A stretch of DNA of 46,740 bases from Acidobacteriota bacterium (GTDB lineage: Bacteria > Acidobacteriota > Terriglobia > Terriglobales > Acidobacteriaceae): contig JAGWSG010000188.1 of the NCBI GenBank assembly GCA_028876335.1, positions 1-46,740 of the forward strand, written 5' to 3'. The translations under genes and the position numbers were made by a program. Below are positions 9,952 to 20,723 of this stretch, piece after piece. Every line of letters begins with the position of its first letter. The first letter of the stretch is position 1. Below the pieces are notes generated by a model, which had not been told where the DNA came from, ran no database searches, and was given only the letters and a program-made list of their open reading frames with translations.

Positions 9952-12720
9952 GTGCGCAATCGTTTGTTGTCTTTGGCTATACTCTGCTTCGCTGTCACCA
10001 CGGCACTGGCCGCCGCGCCAAAAACCGCTACAACTCCGCCGCAGGACTACAACCCGGTCGCCAACCCGGCAGCAGTCGTCACCGTCGGCCACGCGCGCTT
10101 CACCATCCTCACCCCCCAACTCATCCGCATGGAGTGGTCGGCGACAGACCAGTTTGAGGATCACCCTTCTTTCGTCTTCCTCAACCGGCGCCTGCCCGTG
10201 CCGGAGTTCAAGAAGACCCTGAACGGCAACGACTTAACCCTCTCCACAAGTGCGCTCACCCTGCACTATGCGCCAACGGGCGACAGCAAGTTCACGCCCG
10301 ATAACCTCTCCATCACCCTCACTGTCGACGGCAAGCAAGTCACCTGGCACCCTGGCGACGCCGACCCGGAAAACCTTGAAGGCACCACCCGTACCCTCGA
10401 CGGTGCGTTCGGTGGCAAAACCAAGGAACCGATCGGCCAGGGCCTTATCTCCCGCTCCGGCTGGGCCCTGGTGGACGACTCCACCCGCCCCCTCTTCGAC
10501 TCCGCCGACTTCTCCTTCTCTGAAGGCGAAACGTCCCCCTGGCCCTGGGTCATGGAGCGTCCGGCGAGCGAAGCACCCGGCAAATACCTCGACTGGTACT
10601 TCTTTGGCTACGGCCATGACTACAAACAGGCCCTCGGCGACTACGTCAAAGTCGCCGGACGCATCCCACTTCCTCCGCGCTTCGCCTTCGGCACCTGGTG
10701 GTCCCGCTACTGGGCCTACAGCGACCAGGAAATCCTCAATCTCATCAAGGACTTTCACCAGAACTCCACACCCCTCGACGTCTTCGTGATTGACATGGAC
10801 TGGCACATCAACCAGCAGCAGCTCAAAGCCCTCGGCCACAAAAACCCTGACTCCGCGGGAGAGACTCTGGGCTGGACCGGCTACACCTGGAACAAGCTTC
10901 TCTTCCCTGATCCGCCAGCTTTTCTTGCCCGCCTGCACTCCAACCATCTGGAAACCAGCCTGAATCTCCATCCGGCTTCCGGTATTCAGCCTTGGGAGGC
11001 CGCCTATCCAGCAATGGCCAAGGCCATGGGCGTCGACCCGGCCACAAAGAAGTACATCCCCTTCGACCCCACCAACAAAAAATGGGCCGAAAACTACTTC
11101 AAACTCGTTCTTCACCCCCTCGAAAAGCAAGGCATTAATTTCTGGTGGCTTGACTGGCAGCAGTGGCCCAACACCGTCCTCCCCGGCGTCAACAACACGT
11201 GGTGGCTCAACTACCTGCACTTCACCGATCAAGAGCGGGAAGGAAAGCGCCCGCTCCTCTTCCACCGCTGGGGCGGACTCGGCAACCACCGATACCAGAT
11301 TGGCTTCTCAGGCGACACATATTCCGTCTGGCCCTCGCTTGCCTTCCAGCCCTGGTTCACTGCCACCGCGGCCAACGTGGGCTATGCCTATTGGAGCCAC
11401 GACATCGGCGGCCACATGCCCGGCGCTGTCGATCCCGAACTCTTTACCCGCTGGGTGCAGTTCGGCGGCTTCTCGCCCATCCTCCGCACCCACACCACCA
11501 AGAATCCTGAAAGCGAGCGCCGCATCTGGGCATATCCCGAGCCTTATTCGGAGATTCTGCGCAAAGCCTTCCAGCTTCGCTACGCGCTGCAGCCCTACAT
11601 TTACACTGAGGCACGCCGCACTTACGACACAGGCGTAGCCTTCTTCCGCCCGCTCTACTATGACTGGCCTGAAGCCGATGAGGCCTACACCAGCAAAGAC
11701 GAATACCTCTTCGGTGGCCAGATGATTGTCAGCCCCGTCGTCACGCCCGCCGACAAGTCCACCGGCCTCGCCACACAAAAGGTCTGGCTGCCCAAAGGTG
11801 AATGGATTGAATGGCCAACTGGGAAACACCTCACCGGCCCCGCAACCTTTGAGCGCAGTTTCTCCATCAGCCAGGTGCCGGTCTACCTCAAGGCCGGTTC
11901 CATCGTACCCATGCAGCCTAAGATGCTCTACACCGGTGAGAAGCCCGTCAACCCGCTCATTGTGAACGTCTGGCCCCTCGAGCCCGGCACCAAGTCCAGC
12001 TATTCGGTCTATGAAGACTCGGGCGTGGCGCGCGAGTACGAACGCGGCGTCTTCACCCGCCTGCCCATCTCCGCGGAACAGAACGGAGATACGCTCCGGG
12101 TGGAAATTGGGCCCGTTGAAGGCCACTTCGCCGCCATGCTTACCCATCGCGGCTACGAGCTACGCCTCCCTGCCGACTGGCCCCCCGTCTCCGTCACCGT
12201 CAATGGCGTTGAAGTGAAACAGGCCGGGCCGCTCGGCAAGGGCGGTTGGAGCTACAAAGGCGACACGCTCACCACCGTCATCCCCGTCGCCTCGCGCAGC
12301 GTCTCAGAAAAAGTAGTAATCGAAGTGCATCGCGCACCGGGACTTACCGCAAAGCGCAACTTGCTGGATGGCTTTGCCGGAGCCATGACACGCCTGCGTG
12401 GTGCCTACGACGCCATGCATGACACCTGGCCCGTCTCCGATCCGCCAGATGCATTGATCGACGCCATGCAATCCGGTGACCGCCTTGGTTATCATCCCGA
12501 GCGTGCCATGGCGGAAATCGCGCATTTCCACGACGTCCTGCCCAGGGCTGAATCCGCCATCGCGGCAATTCAGGCTGGATTCCAGAAGGCTCTCGACCAG
12601 CGCGCTTTGCAGTTGGAAAAGGACCAGTGGAGCGAAGCCGATATTTCCGCAGACAGGCAAAAGCGCGTCAATGCCCTGGCGCGCGCGGAAAAACTGGTAA
12701 GCGAAGCCGCGGCAAAGTAG
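9952..12720 (+). CDS. Secreted glycoside hydrolase family 31 (alpha-glucosidase/alpha-xylosidase type)
   Basis: About 922 residues with an N-terminal signal peptide (LLSLAILCFAVTTALAAA). It hydrolyses alpha-glycosidic bonds by a retaining mechanism. The GH31 nucleophile motif appears as INFWWLDWQQ with Asp about 401, and the acid/base as FSGDTYSVW with Asp about 455, followed by GYAYWSHDIGGHMPG, typical of the family. A beta-sandwich tail and an alpha-helical C-terminal extension of about 100 residues follow. The frame opens at 9907, but the GTG at 9952 with GGGGGA four bases upstream places the signal peptide at the N-terminus. Substrate cannot be fixed from sequence; alpha-glucan or xyloglucan side chains are the usual choices. 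Confidence 0.92.
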   Translation: MRNRLLSLAILCFAVTTALAAAPKTATTPPQDYNPVANPAAVVTVGHARFTILTPQLIRMEWSATDQFEDHPSFVFLNRRLPVPEFKKTLNGNDLTLSTSALTLHYAPTGDSKFTPDNLSITLTVDGKQVTWHPGDADPENLEGTTRTLDGAFGGKTKEPIGQGLISRSGWALVDDSTRPLFDSADFSFSEGETSPWPWVMERPASEAPGKYLDWYFFGYGHDYKQALGDYVKVAGRIPLPPRFAFGTWWSRYWAYSDQEILNLIKDFHQNSTPLDVFVIDMDWHINQQQLKALGHKNPDSAGETLGWTGYTWNKLLFPDPPAFLARLHSNHLETSLNLHPASGIQPWEAAYPAMAKAMGVDPATKKYIPFDPTNKKWAENYFKLVLHPLEKQGINFWWLDWQQWPNTVLPGVNNTWWLNYLHFTDQEREGKRPLLFHRWGGLGNHRYQIGFSGDTYSVWPSLAFQPWFTATAANVGYAYWSHDIGGHMPGAVDPELFTRWVQFGGFSPILRTHTTKNPESERRIWAYPEPYSEILRKAFQLRYALQPYIYTEARRTYDTGVAFFRPLYYDWPEADEAYTSKDEYLFGGQMIVSPVVTPADKSTGLATQKVWLPKGEWIEWPTGKHLTGPATFERSFSISQVPVYLKAGSIVPMQPKMLYTGEKPVNPLIVNVWPLEPGTKSSYSVYEDSGVAREYERGVFTRLPISAEQNGDTLRVEIGPVEGHFAAMLTHRGYELRLPADWPPVSVTVNGVEVKQAGPLGKGGWSYKGDTLTTVIPVASRSVSEKVVIEVHRAPGLTAKRNLLDGFAGAMTRLRGAYDAMHDTWPVSDPPDALIDAMQSGDRLGYHPERAMAEIAHFHDVLPRAESAIAAIQAGFQKALDQRALQLEKDQWSEADISADRQKRVNALARAEKLVSEAAAK

Positions 12721-12733
12721 CCCAGCTCACTTT

Positions 12734-12768
12734 AAAGGGGACAATGCGTTACGCACTGTCCCCTTTTT
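12734..12768 (+). terminator. Intrinsic terminator of GH31
   Basis: AAAGGGGACA (12734-12743) and TGTCCCCTTT (12757-12766) pair perfectly, with a GCG-TTA-CGC extension in the loop and a run of Ts at the end. It could also serve the convergent DinB gene. Confidence 0.85.
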
Positions 12769-12801
12769 ACTTGCCCAGGCACGCAGTAAGTTACCCCAAT
12801 C

Positions 12802-13320
12802 TTACGCAGCCATTTCATTCTGCATGAACATCGGTGGCTCATCTGCGCTTGGGCCGAAGCTTGCCGGCACGGCCACATTCAGCATGCGCAGATAAACACT
12901 GAACTGCCCCCGATGTTGATACAGATGGCTGAAGAGCACATCCCGCAGAAACAATCCGCGCTCCTGTGCCAACACAACTTGGTCGCCGTTCATCAGCCGC
13001 CAGGTCTCGTGCATGGCCGCGTCATCAAATTTCGGCAATTCCGCGCGAACCGTCTCCACACTTTCATCGAAAACGGCGAGGATTTCTTCCTTGTTTTTCG
13101 GCTCAGGAAACTTAAAATCCGGCGCCGGCACGGAGCTCTGTGCCACCGCCTTCATCAGTGCCCCTGGGACGGTGGCCAGGTGGTATGCCAGCATTCCGGC
13201 TGACATTGATTTTTCGTGAGGTTTCCAGGTGAGTTTGTCTTCCGGAAGGCGCTCCAGAAATCCACGAGTGATGGGCGCCTGATGTTCGAACTCTTTCAAC
13301 ATGTCTTGTGCAATGCTCAT
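12802..13320 (-). CDS. DinB-family putative metal-dependent protein
   Basis: A 172-residue four-helix-bundle protein of the DinB/YfiT type. The three-histidine metal site is visible: His47 in MLAYHLAT, and His132 and His136 in SHLYQHRGQ. Family members include thiol transferases and stress-induced proteins of unknown substrate; no specific reaction can be claimed. It is the last gene of a three-gene minus-strand operon (ArsR-type regulator, SRPBCC protein, DinB), 35 bases after the SRPBCC stop codon. That grouping suggests a detoxification or stress role under the regulator. Confidence 0.85.
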   Translation of the reverse strand: MSIAQDMLKEFEHQAPITRGFLERLPEDKLTWKPHEKSMSAGMLAYHLATVPGALMKAVAQSSVPAPDFKFPEPKNKEEILAVFDESVETVRAELPKFDDAAMHETWRLMNGDQVVLAQERGLFLRDVLFSHLYQHRGQFSVYLRMLNVAVPASFGPSADEPPMFMQNEMAA

Positions 13321-13355
13321 CGCAATTCTCCCTTCGAGCGTACGTTTGCTTTGTT

Positions 13356-13811
13356 CTACTTCAGCCTGCCTTCAGCCCTTTTGCGCGTGCATTCGTTAAT
13401 CCAGCTCCAGCCCTTATTCACATTTGCGCGATGATTGGGATCAACAAGACCGAATGCCTTGTGATGGAACTTAATCAACGTGCCTCCTGCCTCTTCACTC
13501 AACCGATATTGCACGTTCGAAGTTAGCGGATAGGAAGCGAAGAGTGGCCCAGCGAATTCAAGCAACGTGGGTCGTTTTATGGCTTGCACGTTGGCCCAGA
13601 AGTGCCCGTTGTCTCCGCCTAGGTCGCGATACCAGCGTCCACCTGGCCAGGGCTCAATCACCATTGGCATCTTCGTCCCGTCTGGCGTTTCATTGCCGGG
13701 GCCAATCTGTTCAAGTAACGCCTCGAAGGTTTGTTCAAGGCTAGCTGCCACGTGGATCTCCTGCTCAATGCTCAATGTCAGCTCTTCCAGGCTCAGTTGC
13801 GTTTCAATCAT
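13356..13811 (-). CDS. SRPBCC (AHSA1-like) domain protein
   Basis: A 151-residue protein with the START-like hydrophobic-pocket fold of the Aha1-C/AHSA1 group. It begins with IEQEIHVAASLEQTFEALL, the usual first strand and helix. PWPGGRWYRDLGG and LEFAGPLF lie in the middle, and a C-terminal helix holds KGWSWINE. Ligand unknown. Such genes are commonly paired with small ArsR regulators, as here; the regulator ends 43 bases upstream. No signal peptide, so cytosolic. Confidence 0.85.
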   Translation of the reverse strand: MIETQLSLEELTLSIEQEIHVAASLEQTFEALLEQIGPGNETPDGTKMPMVIEPWPGGRWYRDLGGDNGHFWANVQAIKRPTLLEFAGPLFASYPLTSNVQYRLSEEAGGTLIKFHHKAFGLVDPNHRANVNKGWSWINECTRKRAEGRLK

Positions 13812-13854
13812 TTCTCCTCCAGTTGCCGATTCTTGATCTTGGATTTCTTTTTGC

Positions 13855-14196
13855 TCATGCAGGCCCAGCGCCGCGCGCTTTCTCCTCAGCCCGCTCCTTC
13901 ACGCGCATCAACTGGTGCGTCCAGTAGCGCTCAAATGTCTTTGTCCACTCATACATTGGCTTAATCGCATCCGCATTGGTCTTGTAGAGTTTGTGCCGTC
14001 CGTTACGCCGCATACGGACCAGACCCACCTCGCGCAATACGCGCAGGTGCTTCGATACCGACGGCTGATCGAGTTTGAGTGCGATCACGATATCGCCAAC
14101 GGGTTTTTCATCCACCACGAGAAACGCCAGGATTTCGCGCCGTCGGGGTTCAGCAATCGCGTTGTAGGGATCTGAAGTGGTAGCGGCTCTTGCCAT
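13855..14196 (-). CDS. ArsR-family winged-helix regulator (non-metal type)
   Basis: A 113-residue repressor with IAEPRRREILAFL as first helix and the recognition region DQPSVSKHLRVLREVGLV. There are no cysteines and no ELCVC metal motif, so it is unlike the arsR at 2948 and more like the small ArsR proteins that control SRPBCC genes. The longer frame starting at 14268 reads through the promoter. The ATG at 14196 lies just after the -10 box, so the transcript is probably leaderless. It leads the operon with the SRPBCC and DinB genes and probably represses itself through the inverted repeat at 14207-14226. Confidence 0.88.
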   Translation of the reverse strand: MARAATTSDPYNAIAEPRRREILAFLVVDEKPVGDIVIALKLDQPSVSKHLRVLREVGLVRMRRNGRHKLYKTNADAIKPMYEWTKTFERYWTHQLMRVKERAEEKARGAGPA

Positions 14197-14203
14197 GAAG
14201 GAA

Positions 14204-14231
14204 ATAATATTCCTATATCGGAATATGTCAA
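14204..14231 (-). promoter_or_regulatory. Promoter with embedded operator of the ArsR-SRPBCC-DinB operon
   Basis: On the minus strand TTGACA (14231-14226), a 16-base spacer and TATTAT (14209-14204) form a good sigma-70 promoter. A perfect inverted repeat, ATATTCC at 14207-14213 and GGAATAT at 14220-14226, fills the spacer and touches both boxes. This is the expected design of a repressor site. The start codon lies 8 bases downstream of the -10 box. Confidence 0.75.
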
Positions 14232-14293
14232 GCAGGGATCTTAGTTTTTTCTCTTTGGACCTCTGCACCGGCTCCGTGTAGGATTGGCCTCCG

Positions 14294-15943
<1,650 letters not shown>

Positions 15944-15970
15944 CCGCAACTACTCGTTTTTCACCTACAC

Positions 15971-15994
15971 AAGGCCGCGCGAATGCGCGGCCTT
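15971..15994 (+). terminator. Intrinsic terminator of GH29
   Basis: AAGGCCGCGC (15971-15980) and GCGCGGCCTT (15985-15994) are perfect arms around GAAT, followed by GCTTTTGCTTT. Confidence 0.85.
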
Positions 15995-16114
15995 GCTTTT
16001 GCTTTCACAGGGACTCTTCGTCAAGGACTCGTCCAGTGATTTGAAGCTGTGCTTGGCGCACTTTGACATGCTGTGAAACTATAGGGCGAGGAAACTCTTC
16101 CGGGGGATCTCAGC

Positions 16115-17623
16115 ATGACGATAAATCGGCGACGCTTTCTTGTTGTCACGGGTGCGGCAGCAACTCTGCCACTTTTGACGCGTGCTCAGGCGCCTTCCGA
16201 AGCTGTAACACAATCCGGCCCGGCGACCGACAACGATCGTCCCGAGTACCATTTTCTGGCTCCGCACAACTGGATGAACGACCCCAATGGCCCCATCTTC
16301 TGGAAGGGCAAGTACCACCTCTTCTATCAGCTCAATCCCAATGCTGCAGTGTGGGGCGACATGCACTGGGGTCATGCCATCAGCGTGAACATGATCGACT
16401 GGAAGCATGAGCCGATAGCGCTTTCGCCTACACCGAGAGGAGCAGACGCGGAAGGTTGCTTCACCGGCTCGGCGGTTGTGTACAACGGCGTGCCGACCAT
16501 TATTTACACAGGTGTGCAGAATGCACCGCCTGCGGATGTGACCATCCGCGATGGCAAAAGCACACTGCGCGAAACACAGATGCTGGCCACGGCGGAAGAC
16601 GATTTGCTGTTGCACTGGAAGAAGCTGGAAAATCCAGTGATCCCGAAGCCGCCTGAAGGCATGCAGGTCACGGGCTTCCGCGATCCTACGCCCTGGCACG
16701 AAAGAGACGGATGGTATGTAGGAATCGGATCGGGGGAAAAGGGCAAAGGCGGGTGCGTGCTTCTGTACCGCTCGCGGGATATGCGCGACTGGAACTATCT
16801 GGGCAAACTTGCTGAGGGCGCGCCAACTGGCAAGACTGACTCCAATCCTGTTGACAGTGGTGACATGTGGGAGTGTCCGGATTTCTTCGCTGTGGATGGT
16901 TCACACTGTCTGTTCTACTCCACCGAAGGCAAAGTGCTTTGGAACACTGGCGATTACGACGAAACAGCGCATCGCTTCACAACGCGGCATAGCGGAATTC
17001 TCGATCGCGGTGCATATTACGCCCCAAAGACTTTTCTCGCGCCAGAGAATAGGCGCATTGTGTGGGGATGGATTACGGAGAAACGACCCGACGAGGATTT
17101 GAAGAAGGCCGGCTGGGCGGGATGCACCTCACTGCCGCGCGAACTGCACATCGCTGCAGATGGATCCTTGCTGATTAACCCTGCAAAGGAAGTGGAAAAA
17201 CTGCGCGGCAAGGTGGAGCCGATTCCGCTCACCTCGGGCGTAGCGAATCGCAGGACTGTGGACTCACTTCGTCATGAGCTTGCATTCACGGTGCGTACCA
17301 AGCCGAAGTCGGTTGCGGTGCGCATCAAGGCCGGCATCACTACGCGATGGGAACTGCTGTTGGACTATACGACCGGGCAGGTGCGTTGCGGAGAGATTCA
17401 ATTTGCCATTCCGCCCACGCAAGCGGGCTCGCCTGATGTGCGTGTGTTCTTTGACGGCAGCGTGATTGAAACTTTCATTGGCGGTCGGGAGGCAATCACA
17501 AGCCGTGTGTACGGGCTTGCTCCCTATGCGGCCACTCTTGAAACCGAATATGAGGGACCGGGACACGTGCAACTGCTTCACTGGCCGTTGCGCACGATTT
17601 CAAAAGACAGACTGACGACGTAG
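16115..17623 (+). CDS. Secreted glycoside hydrolase family 32 (beta-fructosidase/levanase type)
   Basis: A 502-residue hydrolase for beta-fructosides such as sucrose, inulin or levan. The three GH32 carboxylates are present: Asp56 in WMNDPNG (53-59), Asp190 in FRDP, and Glu253 in WECPDFF. A five-bladed propeller is followed by a beta-sandwich (about 360-495) with VRVFFDGSVIETFI. The N-terminus NRRRFLVVTGAAATLPLL looks like a twin-arginine export signal, so it is probably secreted folded. It follows GH29 on the same strand, but a terminator separates them. Confidence 0.94.
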   Translation: MTINRRRFLVVTGAAATLPLLTRAQAPSEAVTQSGPATDNDRPEYHFLAPHNWMNDPNGPIFWKGKYHLFYQLNPNAAVWGDMHWGHAISVNMIDWKHEPIALSPTPRGADAEGCFTGSAVVYNGVPTIIYTGVQNAPPADVTIRDGKSTLRETQMLATAEDDLLLHWKKLENPVIPKPPEGMQVTGFRDPTPWHERDGWYVGIGSGEKGKGGCVLLYRSRDMRDWNYLGKLAEGAPTGKTDSNPVDSGDMWECPDFFAVDGSHCLFYSTEGKVLWNTGDYDETAHRFTTRHSGILDRGAYYAPKTFLAPENRRIVWGWITEKRPDEDLKKAGWAGCTSLPRELHIAADGSLLINPAKEVEKLRGKVEPIPLTSGVANRRTVDSLRHELAFTVRTKPKSVAVRIKAGITTRWELLLDYTTGQVRCGEIQFAIPPTQAGSPDVRVFFDGSVIETFIGGREAITSRVYGLAPYAATLETEYEGPGHVQLLHWPLRTISKDRLTT

Positions 17624-17660
17624 TTCTTCGCTTGAGGTTCCGCGCGTTTACCATCAGTGT

Positions 17661-18467
17661 ATGGCCCTGGTTGAAGTCGAGTCGGTTTCAAAATCGTATC
17701 CCCGCCGCGCGGGCCTTGGTATGGAAGAACACACGGTTGTGAATTGCGTGTCGTTTTCTATTGAGGCTGGTGAAACGCTGGGCCTGGTTGGTGAATCGGG
17801 ATCAGGCAAATCGACTGTTGCACGCATGATTCTGGCGCTTACGCCTGTTTCCTCAGGCGCCATCCGGGTGGATGAAGTGAATCTTGCATCCGCTTCGTCC
17901 GCAACGCTCCGTAAACTCCGCCGTCAGATGCAACCGGTATTTCAGGATCCTTTTGCGGCACTCAATCCGCGCATGAAAGTCTTCGACATCATTACAGAGC
18001 CGTGGCGGATTCACCGTAACGACCCTGATCTGCCGCATGGAGGCGCTGCGCTGCGTACGGCAGCCGCGGAACTACTTCGACAAGTATCGCTGGACGAGTC
18101 TGCCTTCAATCGCTTTCCGCATGAATTTTCAGGCGGGCAGCGACAGCGCATTAACATTGCGCGCGCACTTGCACTGCGACCAAAGCTACTTATTCTCGAT
18201 GAACCTGTTTCAGCGCTCGATGTAAGTGTCGGCGCACAGATTGTGAATTTGTTGCGCCAGTTGCAGCGCGAATTTGGGCTCACCTATCTATTCATTTCGC
18301 ACTCCATGCCGCTGGTGCGCTATCTGGCCACGCGCATTGCGGTGATGGAAAAGGGTCGACTGGTTGAAACCGGCTATGCGGAGGAGATTTGCTCCGCGCC
18401 GCAGCAGGCTTACACGCAGCAGCTCTTGGCGGCCACACCGGAGCTGCCTGTTCATCGCGATTCCTGA
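17661..18467 (+). CDS. ABC transporter ATPase, oligopeptide/dipeptide type
   Basis: A 268-residue ATPase of the OppF/DppF class. Walker A is GESGSGKST (44-52), the Q-loop Gln95 lies in VFQDPFAALNPR, the signature is FSGGQ (156-160), and Walker B is LLILDEP (176-182). The context FQDPFAALNPRM is typical of peptide/nickel importers. The start ATG at 17661 has no strong ribosome binding site. No permease, binding protein or partner ATPase lies nearby, so it must act with subunits encoded elsewhere, or be a relic. The C-terminal LPVHRDS is short compared with full-length DppF. Confidence 0.88.
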   Translation: MALVEVESVSKSYPRRAGLGMEEHTVVNCVSFSIEAGETLGLVGESGSGKSTVARMILALTPVSSGAIRVDEVNLASASSATLRKLRRQMQPVFQDPFAALNPRMKVFDIITEPWRIHRNDPDLPHGGAALRTAAAELLRQVSLDESAFNRFPHEFSGGQRQRINIARALALRPKLLILDEPVSALDVSVGAQIVNLLRQLQREFGLTYLFISHSMPLVRYLATRIAVMEKGRLVETGYAEEICSAPQQAYTQQLLAATPELPVHRDS

Positions 18468-19051
18468 GTCGAGGCGAGCGATTGGAATTAAAACGAGACC
18501 GACTCCGGATGGCGGGCTTCGACACGCGCGCAAAGGCTGATGGCGATGGCAAATTGAGGACCGCCATCGTCGTCACGGAGAAAGTTCAGGAGAGTTCTGA
18601 TTTGTGTGTGGAAACCGCAATTTCCGCACAGAAATCTACCAATCTTGCTTGATTTTGATACGTTTTCCGGCCGACCCGGGAGATTAAATCCTGTCGTTAT
18701 ATCTACTTAAATTTTTCATAATGACGCATTTAATCTACCCCTCTACCCTCTTCAAATCCCATCGTGCTGTCCAGCGGTTTTGAGTGCGAGGGGAGCCGAT
18801 CGGGCGTGCCAAGATTTGATGTCATCACAAATAATTTTGAAATGCGGGAGGGGGGGAGGGGGTACCCCTCAGCATAAACCGGGTGGATGCCAGGCAGATT
18901 GAACGGTGAGCATTCCAGACAAGCAAAACGTGTTTAGAAGTATTATGCGCCCGAGCGGGGTAATGATCGGCAGGCAGAGAGGAATGCACGGCAGGGATTC
19001 GCCGGCGTGCCGAGACTTTGGCGCACCGGCCTGTGCACGCAATACCAAAAA
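18468..19051. other. Convergent intergenic region (about 580 bases)
   Basis: This gap lies between the ABC ATPase and the FKBP gene. It contains an AT-rich stretch (about 18650-18740) and a purine-rich run near 18846-18866 made of G blocks, followed by TACCCC. Open frames on both strands are short and look random. I see no RNA gene, repeat or mobile remnant. No clean terminator was found for either flanking gene. Confidence 0.3.
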
Positions 19052-19759
19052 TCACTGTTCCTGCGGATGAGTTTCCGTCGGCGGATGCGTGTCGACCTTC
19101 GGATGGCCGGGAGGCATTGCTCCTCCAGGATGACCACCAGGCATCATCGTGCCTCCATTCATCATGGGCGCATCTGTCGCATCCAGCAGTTCAATGTCGA
19201 AGATCAAGTCTGCCTTGGGGGGCACACCGGGATGGGCCGCGTCCGGACCGGGCTTTCCGCTTGCACCGTAGGCAAGCTGCCAGGGAATGAAGAGCCGCCT
19301 TTTTCCGCCTACGCGCATGCCTTCGAATCCCTCGGCAAAGCCTGGAATCAGGTGGGTCATGCCGAGCATGAAGACAAAAGGCTGTGGCTCGCCCAGCTTC
19401 GGCTTGCCATCGGCATCAAGCTCAGGCTTACCTTCCGCATCCTTTAATTCTTCGCGATGCTGATCGGTCGAATCCAGAAGCCGCCCATCGGAAGCAATCC
19501 AAACTGTGTAAAACACCTTCACCAGTTTGCCCGGTTCGGCAGCTGCTCCCGTGCCTACCTTGTAGTCCTGATAGCGAAGAGCAAAGGCGGTCTTCACCAC
19601 TCCGTGCACAACCGGAACACCGGGAGGCAGCCCCGTGGTGTGGTGCTGCGCCGCTGCATGGCGCGTCGCGGTGTGGTGCACTGCCGGCTTTGCCGCTGTT
19701 TGCGCCGCCGCAGTCCCTGTCAGTAGCCCTGCAAGAACAAATCCAACCAGCAATCTCAT
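19052..19759 (-). CDS. Exported FKBP-type peptidyl-prolyl isomerase
   Basis: A 235-residue protein with a signal peptide (MRLLVGFVLAGLLTGTAAAQ), an Ala/His-rich linker, and one FKBP domain of about residues 60-200. Conserved FKBP parts include VFYTVWIASDGRLLDST, IPGFAEGFEGMRVGGKR, AYGASG and FDIELLDA. The domain carries an insert rich in charged residues (about 100-125). The tail is Met/Gly/Pro/His-rich (GGTMMPGGHPGG), possibly metal-binding. The protein should help fold periplasmic proteins. The ATG at 19759 has AGG six bases upstream; the frame also opens seven codons earlier. Confidence 0.88.
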   Translation of the reverse strand: MRLLVGFVLAGLLTGTAAAQTAAKPAVHHTATRHAAAQHHTTGLPPGVPVVHGVVKTAFALRYQDYKVGTGAAAEPGKLVKVFYTVWIASDGRLLDSTDQHREELKDAEGKPELDADGKPKLGEPQPFVFMLGMTHLIPGFAEGFEGMRVGGKRRLFIPWQLAYGASGKPGPDAAHPGVPPKADLIFDIELLDATDAPMMNGGTMMPGGHPGGAMPPGHPKVDTHPPTETHPQEQ

Positions 19760-19911
19760 TGTTTGCCTGCCTCTTTTCATGGGTAAAAACCGGTTCGCTC
19801 TTCGGGAGGATATCAGTCCGGCGTCGGGTTCTTAGCAATTCCCTGCCGGGTGAGCTATACACTCTCAAAAAGCCTTATACATTCCTGAGACTTGACCCGG
19901 TAGATTGAGAT

Positions 19912-20706
19912 ATGTCGATCGCGCAGACGCATCCTGTGCAGGTTATCTGGCTCCCCGTGGCATCTTTTTTGGCCGGAGTCATTAATACGATTGCGGGTGG
20001 CGGCTCATTTCTTTCCCTGCCAGCCCTCATTGGAAGCATGCGCGCCATCGGCGTCGGCGCGGTTTCAGCCCAGGCCACCAACATGGTTGCCTTATGGCCG
20101 GGACAGGTTACATCGCTTGTAGCTTATCGGAGCCGGCTGCGGAATTATGGATGGAGCCTCTTCGCGCTGGCTGCGGCCTCGGGCATTGGCGGATGGGTTG
20201 GCGGCCGCCTTCTGCTGATGACGGGCAATGCCCTGTTCCGCGCCTTGCTGCCCTGGCTGCTGCTTTTTGCCGCAACGGTTTTCGTGCTCAGCTTTCCACT
20301 GGGGCGCTGGCTGCAGACACTTTCCGGCGGCAAGCGTTACAACACGCTGCTGCTTCTGGGCATGGTTTTTGTCAGCGTGTATGTGGGTTATTTCGGCGCC
20401 GGCGGCGGCTTCCTTGTGATGGCGCTTTTTGGACTGTGCGGCGTGCACGACATTCACGAAATGAACGCGCTGAAGGTGGTGACTGCGGCCGTCTCCATCG
20501 GCATTCCGGCCATTACCTTTATCATGGCCAAACGTGTGCAGTGGAACTTCTGCATTGAGATGGCAATTCTTGCCGCATTGGGCGGATACCTGGGCGCACA
20601 CTTCAGCAGCAAGGTTAATCAGCGACTTATGCGCTGGCTCGTCGCCTTCATCGGCTTCGCGACCGCCGGATATTTCTTCCTGGACAATTATCTGCTGAGC
20701 CACTGA
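19912..20706 (+). CDS. TSUP-family permease (TauE/SafE-like)
   Basis: A 264-residue inner-membrane protein with about eight hydrophobic segments in two homologous halves. The halves are marked by FLAGVINTIAGGGSFLSLPAL near the N-terminus and VYVGYFGAGGGFLVMALFGL in the middle, the paired TSUP/DUF81 signatures. Members export or import small sulfur-containing or organic anions; the substrate here is unknown. It is divergent from the FKBP gene and convergent with the M20 peptidase. No sulfur-metabolism genes are adjacent. Confidence 0.9.
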   Translation: MSIAQTHPVQVIWLPVASFLAGVINTIAGGGSFLSLPALIGSMRAIGVGAVSAQATNMVALWPGQVTSLVAYRSRLRNYGWSLFALAAASGIGGWVGGRLLLMTGNALFRALLPWLLLFAATVFVLSFPLGRWLQTLSGGKRYNTLLLLGMVFVSVYVGYFGAGGGFLVMALFGLCGVHDIHEMNALKVVTAAVSIGIPAITFIMAKRVQWNFCIEMAILAALGGYLGAHFSSKVNQRLMRWLVAFIGFATAGYFFLDNYLLSH

Positions 20707-20723
20707 TTTTTCGCCGGCTTCCG

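Noticed and set aside
10234..12147. Two long antisense frames opposite GH31
   Set aside because: They are low-complexity Gly/Val/Glu translations that arise from GC-rich codon use in GH31.
18846..18866. G-rich run as a possible G-quadruplex or phase-variable tract
   Set aside because: It is in a convergent gap far from any start codon, so no effect on a gene can be argued.
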